From Nematopogon swammerdamellus (Eukaryota > Arthropoda > Insecta > Lepidoptera > Adelidae), in the NCBI GenBank assembly GCA_946902875.1, contig OX336353.1, forward strand, positions 16,815,151 through 16,879,150: DNA of 64,000 nt. Direction: 5' to 3'. Position 1 is the first letter of the stretch. Every line of letters starts with the position of its first letter. A model generated the notes under the pieces. The model was not told where the DNA came from. It ran no database searches and saw only the letters and a list, made by a program, of their open reading frames with translations. The position numbers and the translations under genes were made by a program. Of the stretch, positions 1 to 11,000 are shown in pieces.

Positions 1-542
1 TGTGTAGTTTAGGAGTTCCTATGGCCACCTTCCGTCTCCATCATCAGACCAGCTCGATGGTACTCGTACTCGTATTATAATATATTAAACGCATCTGGCC
101 GGTCGGAAAAGATTTCAAATTTAGAATATTCATGAAACAAGGGTCCGAATATGAATGACAATATCGATTCATGTATTTCAATACAATGACAGAGAAAATT
201 TCAAAATATTAGGTACCTATTCTACCTATTTAATACTTTTTAGTTCTAGTTTATTTTTTTTAAGTCGGTTTTATATTTTTAAAACAATATTACATAAAAA
301 ACAATAATCGAAATCGAATAATCGAAATCGGTTGAAGTGGTACAGAATTATTCGCCATGTGTCAAACTGCAAATTGCTGAAAAAGCCCACATCACAAAAG
401 TTTTGCTGAAGGTAACCACACACCAATAGTATTTTGTTGCTTTTTCATAAACCGCTCAATCAATTTCAATAAAATTTCAATGGGAGCACCTCTGAAGTAT
501 GACCTACCAAACAAAAAAAGAATTTTCAAAATCAGCCCACAA

Positions 543-1827
543 TTAACACGTTGAACGCCATACGACCCACCGGTGGGCCTAGCGTACTTTTCGGTTCGGG
601 CCAAGCCAAACTCATTATATCCGTAATTTTCATCAACTTGAGATTTTCATCACAAAGTTTATAAAATGCGGTAATTTGTAAGGAAAATAAAAATTTGCGA
701 CTTTTACCGTCTAATTTTCGAGATATAGCAGAAGGCTCACGGGTGGATCGTGTGGCCTCCTATGAAGGATTTGTATTTTTCTGTTGGCTGGAGCCGCGGG
801 GTCACGCCGCGGCCCACCCGTTACGCGCGCGCCGCGGACGCAGCGATCAATCCCGGTCCGGCTGCGTCGACAATTGAGGATGTTTTACGCTTTTCTCGCC
901 AAAAATGATTATTTTGAAGATTTCGAGTTAACACAAGAAGCGCTAACGCAGTTAGAAAACATCGAGATAGATCTTCTGAACCGTAGTTTCGGAATAGATT
1001 CTATGAAGACGTAGTTCAACCAACGAAAAGAAGATGCTGTCGAATTCTTTTGTCGGAGAGTGAGGATAGCGACTATGAAATGCATATAGAAAGGCGGAAG
1101 AGAATGAAACACACTCTGGAAAGGAAAGAGGGATTGGCCAGAAAAGTGAGAAGAACATGTCACCAATGTTATGCAAAGAACGTACCAATAATGGGTAGCA
1201 AACAGGCTAAAACCAAGTCGAAAAAAGTATCCACTTATTGCCAAAGCAGCCCAACTAAACCATTCCTTTGTTTGCCTTGTTTTAACATGACTCACGGATA
1301 ATTCTTTATTGTTTATGGTTAAACCCTTTGAAGAAGTGTGATAATGTTGTGATTGTTCAATTTCATAAATATTTTGTTTTGTTCAATTTCATAAATTATT
1401 TTCGTAATAAATAATGTCTTCTTATTTGGCAATGAAGAAAATTTTATGTTCATTTTTATTTTGACGAATATTTTCTTATTATTTTCTGGTTTTATTAATT
1501 CTATTAATACAAATATTATTTTCTACCTTATCGTTAAGAGCAGCCCTAGCATCGTTACAATTAACTTAATAAAAAACTACAAGTTTCTATTGGATTTGAA
1601 AACCACGCCGTCCGCTTCGACTACAAGGCCATGCGGCTCACTTCCATATTGGCTTTGTAGCTGCGCTCTGTGGCTTGTAGGAAGCGTTTACGTAGGCCCT
1701 CTCACGCGGCTCACCGGTGACCCCCATGCCCTGAATGGTTCAGTAAGGAAAGGCTCACCGGTGAGCGGTGAGCCCCGTGGCCCAAACGGAAATACTGGAT
1801 TTTTCATGTGGCGTTGAACGTGTAAGA
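543..1827 (+). mobile_element. Internally deleted piggyBac-like element
   Basis: The left end reads TTAA followed by CACGTTGAACGCCATACG; the right end is a near inverted copy (TGGCGTTGAACGTGTAAG), with its TTAA decayed. Subterminal CACCGGTG palindromes occur near both ends. Inside, 1050-1301 encodes an acidic stretch SESEDSDYEMH joined to a cysteine-rich tail, CHQCYAKN...TYCQSS...PFLCLPCFNMTHG, like the C-terminal zinc-binding domain of piggyBac transposases. The DDD catalytic core is missing, so the copy is dead but could have been moved in trans. Confidence 0.7.
1050..1301 (+). pseudogene. piggyBac transposase remnant (acidic part plus C-terminal Cys-rich domain)
   Basis: An open frame of about 83 codons with no proper ATG at its start. 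It keeps CxxC, YC and LCLPCF..H spacing typical of the C-terminal domain; the catalytic middle is deleted. Confidence 0.6.
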
Positions 1828-1884
1828 TTGTAATTTCCTGTTTGCGGTTTTACTCCGGTCCAAAGAATTTACAAACTCTTTGGT

Positions 1885-2085
1885 TGTACTTGGGTTGTAC
1901 CTAGCTCCGCTTATTTGTTGTTATATCCGCTATAGTAACACATATTCTGTGAAAATTTCAACGGGCTTCCTATTACGGTTCAAGAGATACAGCCCTCGGA
2001 TAGACAAACGGACGGACGGACAGACAGACTGCGGAGGCTTAGTAATAGGCTTCCGTACAGGGATACGGAAACCTAAAAATAAGGG
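1885..2085 (+). repeat. Retroposon fragment, related to 45690-45870 (inverted)
   Basis: Contains an AACGGGCTTCCTATTACGG segment and a GACGGACGGACAGACAGAC stretch ending in CCGTACAGGGATACGGAAAC. An inverted copy is in the Gr 3' region at 45690-45870. Common style of lepidopteran LINE-derived repeats. Confidence 0.5.
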
Positions 2086-2273
2086 GTGAAATAGGGGTGA
2101 AAGTTTTTGTATGGGGAATCCATGATTTCTCTAGGTAAGGATATGAAAATTTATTATCTAGGCTTTTGGCACAGATTACTCAATAGTTACTGCTTTTGGT
2201 AAGAAATAATGAATAATGGTCAGGAAGAGGAAGGGGGAGAGAAAAGAAGGGGGAGTGGGTGGGAGGTACGTTT

Positions 2274-2590
2274 GTCAGCCTGGGTAGCTCAGTGGTGCAG
2301 GCAACCCTGGGCGCGGTCAACACTTGGATGGGTGACCGCTCGACCATTTGAGGCTGACCGTGGTTCGGATTCCACGTAAAACTGTAGCACCCTTCCCTTC
2401 TTACCTTACTAGGGTTGGTACCACCGCACTGAATAAAACGTACGTCGAAACGGCTATGTAAATCAAAGAGATTTGATGTAAATAGTTTTTTCGTTTTTTT
2501 TCGTCCAGTTCAGTATAGCCGGCACGACATGTCCGACATCACGGATGTTGTAGGTGATGTATCCAACCATGTCAGTTTCCATAAAAAAAA
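2274..2590 (+). mobile_element. SINE, 5S-like/tRNA-like head (family B)
   Basis: The head reads CCTGGGTAGCTCAGTGGTGC, then CACTTGGATGGGTGACCG (5S rRNA internal promoter-like), then GTGGTTCGGATTCCACG (B-box-like). The core (CTGTAG...TTACCTTACTAGG, GGTACCACCGCACTGAAT) and a tail ending GTCAGTTTCCATAAAAAAAA follow. Confidence 0.7.
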
Positions 2591-2593
2591 GAA

Positions 2594-2960
2594 GAAGAGG
2601 AGGAGAGGTATGGAGGGAGGAAGGGTTAGTGAATGAGGGTAGGTGTGGGGGAGGGAGGTAGTAGAGGGAACGAGGAGGAATGGATATCGAGGGAGTGAGA
2701 GGTTGAAAGGGGGAAGGGGCGGGGTAAGAGGGGGTTGCGGACAGGATGAGGGGTAGTAGGGGAGGAATGGAATGCGAGGGTGATGGGAAGGAGGGGCGAC
2801 ATGAGGGGAGGAAGGGAAGTAGGGAGAGAGGGAGGGAATGGGCGAAAGGGAAGGTGGCAAAGAGGGGGTCCGTGAAGGGTGAGGGGAAGGAGGGGAGGAA
2901 GGCGGGATCGAGGAGAGAAGACCGGGAGAGAGGTGAGTGAGAGATGGGCGAGGAAGGAAT
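2594..2960. repeat. Purine-rich low-complexity stretch
   Basis: About 360 bases of nearly pure G/A with irregular GAGG and GGGAAGG runs. Open frames here are compositional. Confidence 0.6.
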
Positions 2961-3593
2961 CCCTTCCTTCCTCCCGAAAAAGATAGAGAATATAAGAGAA
3001 GCGATGGTTTATTATCAATTTTGCATTTAAATCAGATTTACTATTTTTTTATTTTATTCGTTGTCGTGTCGTCGTCGGTAAAATCTACAATTTTACAATT
3101 TTATATAAAATATCATTGACTTATATATTCTGTAAAGCTTATCACAAATACATTAAACCCACCCTCTTTTAATCTCTTTGGTATAACACCACCAGCAGCA
3201 TCGTAGATGGAAAAAATAGCCCTGGACTCAACTTTTTTTAATTCGGTGCCCGGACTTCATACTCAAAGACATTTTGTTCATACTTCAACTATTACTAAAA
3301 CGAGACACCGCGATTATGGTAGTGTGCGTATCGCGTGAATACAGAACCGACCGTCTCAAGAGATCGCATCGATATTGTGTCATCCTTTTTCCACGCGCAG
3401 TAACCCGTATCGCTTGCCTGCACGCTCCACGCAAACATTTGCGTGTTCCAAAACAAGCGAACGTCGCGCGTCGATCGATAAATTACCGCAACGGCTAAAA
3501 ACTATGGAGGTGGCTTTTTACTTTCGAGCGACTGTAAGGAGAAAGGAAGTATTGTGATCGTCCAAAATGTCGAAGTTGAGAATGCGACTGATT
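2961..3593. other. Unassigned AT-rich stretch
   Basis: No exon, RNA gene or clear repeat boundary seen. Short open frames have no recognisable protein features. Confidence 0.4.
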
Positions 3594-3925
3594 TTTTTTT
3601 TTTTTATTGAAACTGACACGGTTGGCTACATCCCCTACAACATCCGTGATGTCAGCCCATAACACCGGGTGAACTTGGTGCCACGTCAGTGCTTCCCTTC
3701 GGTCGTGCCGACTACACTGAACTGGACGGAAAACACAAACTATTTACATAGCCGTTTGGACCGACCTTTCATTCAGTGCGGTGGTACCAACCCGGGCGGG
3801 TTAAACCCTACCACCTAGTAATATAAGAAGGGGGTCATATCCCTTAGTCGCCTTTTACGACATACACGGGGAGAGATGCAGTGGGGCTATTCTTTTAAAG
3901 TACCGGCCCCACACAGTACAGATTT
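3594..3925 (-). mobile_element. SINE composite: third head plus shared core
   Basis: Read on the - strand it begins GTGGGGCCGGTACTTTAAAA, GAATAGCCCCACTGCATCTC and TCGTAAAAGGCGACTAAGGG, then passes into CTAGGTGGTAGGGTTTAACC and GGTACCACCGCACTGAATGA, and ends GTCAGTTTCAATAAAAA. Same core and tail as family B but a different head. Close relatives are at 33283-33945 and 60397-60692. Confidence 0.65.
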
Positions 3926-3972
3926 GGGCTATATATCTGTCAACGATCCCAAAAAAGTGGTTTTGAGAAACA

Positions 3973-4001
3973 TGTATGTGTGTGTGTGTGTGTGTGTGTG
4001 T
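3973..4001. repeat. (TG)n microsatellite
   Basis: About 14 TG units. Confidence 0.85.
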
Positions 4002-4982
4002 CCGTCCAGCGACCTTGTGCCTAAACTGCTCAACCGATTTCGTTCAAAATTCGTATTTAGTAGTTTGAAATGATAATCTAGGGGTACCTTTTTTAGTTTT
4101 TTTTAATTAAAAAAAATAAGGGTAGCTGTCATACAAATTATTTCGTTGAGGTCGATTTTCTTATAAATGGCTAACGATTTTTATTATTATTATTATATTT
4201 AATCCATCGTGTTTGTTTCCGTTTTCAAAGGTGGTGAGGTAAAAAAATATAATTTTAAAGAAGGTATCTCCACTTTATCCTAACCGCACGCGCGTATTTG
4301 AATTGCACGCAGGTTTGGTTGGTGGGTATTTGGCAAAGACATTAAACTCACCCTCTTGGTATTTGGCAACTAAAAATATAATAAGAAATAGGCATGCCAT
4401 CTATAGACAAATAGGACAACTTAACTTTGGTCTGACATCTATGATGCAGAAGCGGCGAAATTATACATTTTATCCGCCAAGCTCACGGACTGACAAAACA
4501 TGAAAATATTTATTGGAAAAATTATGAAAACCTTAAAATACACTATTTTGAAATTTCTACTTAATATAAAATAATCTTTAAATTTAACTATGCTGTTCCC
4601 ACTTAGCATCGTTCTATAATTAGCAGATTTAAAAATATAATAATTATTTAATTCAAATTCGATACTCCTGGCGCCATCTTAGGACATAATTGAAGACTAA
4701 TTTCATGTTACCTTTAAAACATCGCTGACGGTACATCTGACTCCCCCTATAAAATCAATGTTCCAAGCAAACAAAAATTAAAGCACATATATAATTTTTA
4801 AAGTTTGATTATAAGCTTTTTTCTTTTCTCTTTTTATATTATTTTATACAAAAATCATTAAAAAAACTCATTCAGACGTGTGAAATTCCGTGTTATATAG
4901 GTAACACTCTTACTCTAATTTTAATATGTTTATTTTTTGGTGGAATATTTTATAATTTTTGAGAAATTTATCAAATTTGCAG
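4002..4982. other. PSME4 intron, nothing recognised
   Basis: AT-rich, with small GTATTTGGCAA / CACCCTCTTGG motifs repeated near 3130-3180 and 4320-4370. No coding or RNA feature seen. Confidence 0.4.
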
Positions 4983-5078
4983 GTGAGAATAGATCTGTGC
5001 AGCGACGCAGGCCTGGGCGAAACCCCTCTCAAGATAATGCACGCGCTGCTCGACCTGTCTGTGTACACATACGCCGAG
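4983..5078 (+). CDS. PSME4: First PSME4 exon visible in the window
   Basis: The acceptor is TTTGCAG and the donor GAG|gtgagc. It encodes 32 residues, starting [10 protein letters not shown] and ending SVYTYAE, in phase 0 at both ends. The next exon continues with [11 protein letters not shown], matching the HEAT-repeat region before the middle of PA200. No convincing upstream exon was found between 1 and 4982, so the 5' half of the gene is outside the window or behind a large intron. Confidence 0.85.
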
Positions 5079-8000
5079 GTGAGCAGTGCTCTTTGCTTCT
5101 CATTCAAACGATGGTCCGTATGCATAGAGCGTACTCACATAGATTCTTACGCTCAACTCAGTGTTACGTACTGTCCCCCCCCTCTTCCCTCTCGTCCCCT
5201 CTCTCACCTCTCTCTCCCCTATCATCCCCTCTCTCCCTCTTTCTCCCTTGCCCTCACTTCTCTCCCCTCTCACCTTCTCTCCCCTCTCCGCTTATCTATC
5301 GGTCAGCACAGCACAATACCTACATAAGCGATTATATACATAATTATACGCCACCGAGCATACCTACGGGAGTGGCAACCGTCGAGCGCTAATATATAGG
5401 AAAATTAGCCGCGTGTTAGAGCATTTGCACTAATATATAGCGCTGCTGCGGGATCGACCGTCAGTGCGCTCGCGACTTGGGAACGAAGAACACGTATATG
5501 TGCACTACGCAAAATGGCGATTTGTGCAGTTCGTGCGTGTCGAAAGAGCTCAAGATCATCAGGAATGACAAAAGATGGCGTAACCTTTCATAATTAGGTC
5601 ATTTTAATGATAATACAATGCTTAAAGCGTGTAAAATACAAAAATTCCGCGAGCTAGGAGCACGACTGCGCGCCATACTGGGCGCGTACACATGATAGGC
5701 AAATTTGACAGACTGGAAAGAAATTTGAAATCAATTATTGTATATGGGTGTTGTTAGTTTTTTTATGGCAATGACATGGATGAATTCAATTTATAATATG
5801 TATTGTTATTATTTCTTTAATATTACGTTTTCTATTTTTTATAATTATAAAACAAATATACCTATACAAAACTAATATATTGTATATTATGCATTTATTA
5901 TCACATTCACATATTTACATTAATTTTAAATATACAGATTATAAAAATACACCACATATACTCAAAATTAATATAAAAATAATAATAAAAATAAAAATAT
6001 ATTATGTATTATTATAATAAGTATTATTATTATCAGTGATAGGAATAGGTAGGTCTTATTTACCTAAACTTCGAGGAACAGAGTAAAAAATTGGAGACTT
6101 CCTTACGACAATATTTTTTTCCGGTTTAATAATACCTATTCATGGTGTTATAATTTCGCGATTTAAAAAAAGTGGCCGCCATTTTGAACTTTTTAGTAAC
6201 TGGACAGATTGCTTTCAAAATCGACATCTGGGTGTCAGTGTGGACTCTGAATACGAATCTGTAGTCAAATTTAAAAAAAGTAGCCGCCATTTTGAATTTT
6301 TTAGTTACTGGACCGATTGCTTTCAAAATCGATATCTGGGTGTCTATGTAGGCTCTGAATACGAATCCGTTGTCAAAATTTAAAAAAGTGACCGCCATTT
6401 TGAACTTTTTAGTTACTGGACCGATTACTTTCAAAATCGATATCTGGGTGTCTGTGTGGGCTCTGAATACGAATCTGTAGTCAAAATAAAAAAAAGTGGC
6501 CCCCATTTTGAACTTTTTAGTTACTGGACCGATTGCTTTCAAAATCGATAGCTGGGTGTATGTGTGGGCTCTGAATACGAATCTGTAGTAAAAATTAAAA
6601 AAAGTGGCCGCCATTTTGTACTTTTTAGTTACTGGACCAATTGATTTCAAAATCGATATCTGGGTGTCTGTGTGGGCTCTGAATACGAATGTGTAGTCAA
6701 AATTAAAAAAAGTGGCCGCCATTTTGAACTTTTTAGTTACTGGACCGATTGCTTTCAAAATCGATATCTGGGTGTTTATGTAGGCTCTGAATACGAATCC
6801 GTTGTCAAAATTTAAAAAAGTGACCGCCATTTTGAACTTTTTAGTTACTGGACCGATTACTTTCAAAATCGATATCTGGATGTCTGTGTGGGCTCTGAAT
6901 ACGAATCTGTAATCAAAATAAAAAAAAGTGGCCGCCATTTTGAACTTTTTAGTTACTGGACCGATTGCTTTCAAAATCGATATCTGGGTGTATGTGGCGG
7001 CTCTGAATACGAATCTGTAGTAAAAATTAAAAAAAAGTGGCCACCATTTTGAACTTTTTAGTTACTGGACCGATTGCTTTCAAAATCGATATCTGGGTGT
7101 CTGTGTGGGCTCTGAATACTAATCTGTAGTCAAAATTTCAAAAAAGTGGCCGCCATTTTGAACTTTTTAGTTACTGGACCGATTGCTTTCAAAATCGATA
7201 TCTGGGTGTCTGTGTGGGCTCTAAATACGAAGCCGTTATCAAAATTTAAAAAAAGTGGCCGCCATTTTGAACTTTTTAGTTACTGGACCGATTGCTTTCA
7301 ATATTTTTTATGTTAACTACATATTGTTATTCAGAGCCCACACAGACATGTAGATATGGGTTTTGAAAGTAATCAGTCCAGTAACTAACAAGTTCAAAAT
7401 GGCGGCCACTTTTTTAAGATTTTGACAACGGATTCGTATTCAGAGCCCACACAGACAAACAAATATCAATTTTAAAAGCAATCGGTCTATTAACTAAAAA
7501 GTTCAAAATGGCGGTCACTTTTTTTAAATTTTGACAACGGATTCGTATTCAGAGCCCACACAGACACCCAGATATCGATTTTGAAAGCAATCGGCCCAGT
7601 AATTAATAACTTCAAAATGGCGGCCACTTTTTTAAATTTTGACAACGGGTTCGTATTCAGAGCCCACACAGACACCCAGATATCGATTTTGAAAGCAATC
7701 GGTCCAGTAACTAAAAAGTTCAAAATGGGGGCCACTTTTTTTAAATTTTGACAACGGATTCGTATTCAAAGCCCACACAGACACCCAGATATCGATTTTG
7801 AAAGCAATCGGTCCAGTAACTAAAAAGTTCAAAATGGCGGCCACTTTTTTTAAATGTTTACTACAGATTCGTATTCAGAGCCCACACATACACCCAGATA
7901 TCGATTTTGAAAGCAATCGGTCCAGTAACTAAAAAGTTCAAAATGGCGGCCACTTTTTTTAAATTTTGACAACGGATTCGTATTCAGAGCCCACACAGAC

Positions 8001-11000
8001 ACCCAGATATCGATTTTGAAAGCAATCGGTCCAGTAACTAAAAAGTTCAAAATGGCGGCCACTTTTTTTAAATGTTTACTACAGATTCGTATTCAGAGCC
8101 CACACATACACCCAGATATCGATTTTGAAAGCAATCGGTCCAGTAACTCAAAAGTTCAAAATGGTGGCCACTTTTTTTTAATTTTACAACGGATTCGTAT
8201 TCAGAGCCCACACAGACACCCAGATATCGATTTTAAAAGCAATCGGTCCAGTAACTAAAAAGTTCAAAATGGCGGCCACTTTTTTTTAATGTTTACTACA
8301 GATTCGTATTCAGAGCCCACACATACACCCAGATATCGATTTTGAAAGCAATCGGTCCAGTAACTAAAAAGTTCAAAATGGCGGTCACTTTTTAAATTTT
8401 GACAACGGATTCGTATTCAGAGCCTACATAGACACCCAGATATCGATTTTGAAAGAAATCGGTCCAGTAACTAAAAAGTTCAAAATGGCGGCCACTTCTT
8501 TTTTATTTTGACTACAGATTCGTATTCTGAGTCCACACAGACGCCTAGATATCGATTTTGAAAGCAATCGGTCCAGTAACTAAAAAGTTCAAAATGGCGG
8601 CTACTTTTTTTAAATTTTGACTATAGATTCGTATCCAGAGTCCACACAGACGCCCATATATCGATTTTGAAAGAAATCGGTCCAGTAACTAAAAAGATCA
8701 AAATGGCGGCCACTTTTTTAAATTTTTACTACAGATTCGTATTCAGAGCCCACACTGACACCCAGATATCGATTTTGAAAGCAATCGGTCCAGTAACTAA
8801 AAAGTTCAAAATGGTGGCCACTTTTTTCAAATCGCGAAATTAAAACACCATGAATATTATTAAACCGGAAAAAAATATTGTCTTAAGGAAGTCTCCAATC
8901 TTTTACTCTGTTCCTCGAAATTTAGGTAAATAAGCCCTACTTATTCCTATCACTGATTATTAGTACAACTTTTCAAAAATATTAAAACAACAGTCTTGTT
9001 TAATTTTTCAATATTTTTTTTGGATTCAAACAATAATATTCGTTCAGTAAAAACTATTTGAAATAATATTACAAATAACAATTTCAAAATTCACAGATAT
9101 ACCGCACCATCATTGTCCGTCAGACTGGCATTCGTAGTGATCCCGTCAAGTTGCCGTCAAGCAAGGCTTCCGATTGGTCGGACGGTCGGCTCTTACTACC
9201 AGATACCCGAGCCAAGCCAGCGATAACAAACCTGTCGCTCGCCTTGCTCGCTCTGTCTCTCTCCATATCGCGGGGCGCGATATGGGTAACCGAGATAGAC
9301 AAGTCACGTCATAAAAGATTAAATTGCGATTTCGATTTTCGTAGTAGTAGGGATTTTTGGCTAGCCGTGCTCCGATACAAACGCAGTAGCGTTGCGTCTC
9401 CCGTAGGTATTCTCCTTGTTATACGCGGTGACAATTACGATAACATATTTTCTGAGTTTACTTACTCTCCATTTTCATAACATATTTTCACAACGCACCT
9501 AAAACAGTATAACTTGAAAGCCTGCCCCACCATGGCTATGCCTATATGAAACGTGTTGGTGCAACTGGGACAGGTGCGGATGCGGGCGCAGGGCCGGCTG
9601 CAGTGGATGCTGTCGCACCACGCGTACTCGTGCCGCGCCCTGCTGCCGAGGCTGTGCGAGCTGCTGCGCCCGCCGCCCGCAGCGCTCACCGACGAGGAGG
9701 CACACTCCAGGCTTAAGGTAGCCTCTACTATTATATCATGTAGTAGTTATTATTATAGTTTGGTTCGTATCTGTTTATTGCATACATACATATCACACAC
9801 GCTAAATTCCGAAAATCGGGGTAAGCATAGTAATCGGTGTTGTGCTGCTCAGAACTCTCGTAAATTACAGCACAACACCGACCGTCACGTTTCGCAAAGT
9901 ATTCGAACAAGATTCAATCGATCAAGCAGCAAGTAAGGCACGAAGACCCACCTGCTGCATGACTCGGTGGAAGTACCGTGCCAAGGTGAGAGGTGGCCAG
10001 CCTGTCGCCCTTTAGCACGGCATCTTGTCCTTATCCCTTAGTCGCCTTTTACGACATGCACGGGGAGAGATGCAGTGGGACTATTCTTTTTGAGTACAGG
10101 CCCCACACGTTACTGTTTGTTGCATTTGTAAATTATGCAAAGATAATGGGACTTGTGCCTGAGAGTTGATTTATTATTACTTATATAATATAAGAAATAC
10201 CAGTCAAGAGCGAGTCAGGCTCGCATAAAATTGTGGTTCCGTACTTAAACATAAATATATTTTTTCTCCGCTAAATATTACATTGCCGAAAAACCTGCAA
10301 TTTTCCTGTAATCTATGGTTTACTATCTACTAACCATATAAAAATCAACATTTTAGCGTTAGAAACCTAGGAGCCTGTTCTCCTAGGTTTCTAAAGCTAA
10401 AATCTTATTTTTGTGGGAACCGTAATTTTTTGCACATTTTTAGCTATATCAGTAAGACCACTGGACTTAACCTCTAGGCTCCCACAGGTTATAATAATGC
10501 TTAATCTACAAATAATTGTCGGACGAGATTCAGTGTTGGTGCGAATTCTCAGACGTCAGGTTGCATAAACAAACATGTCGCTTGCACAGGGTATGCTGTA
10601 CCTGATCTGCAGGGTAGGGAGCACACCGCTCGCCGCGAAGCAGGACTGGGAGGTTGTGCACACGCTGTGGCCGGCCGTGCTTCGCGCCCCGCTCAGCGAG
10701 AAACCGAGCATCATTCGGTGAGTGTTGTGTTGCTACATACACCGTGTCCCAAAACTCAACGTCAAGCGGGAACCAGGGAGTAGGCCAGTTTATGACTATG
10801 TATGTATGTATGTATATATTCTTTATTGAACACCAATTTATAAAATTAGGTACAACAGGCGAGCTTAATGCCGCGAGGCATTCTATTCTAACTAACCTTT
10901 GGGATGTGGGAGAAGTACACGCAGGGACTACCCAGGGAAAAAAAGAAAAAAAATCTGAGTCATTTATTTTTTTAGAAAAAAATTTAACTGAATATTGATG

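Noticed and set aside
2510..3018. Proline/serine-rich proteins in the purine-rich tract
   Set aside because: Low-complexity composition explains the frames.
6126..6974. 282-codon open frame with a 36-residue repeat
   Set aside because: It exists only because the 108-bp foldback unit is a multiple of three. The opposite strand and arm give similar frames, and the peptide has no protein-like features.
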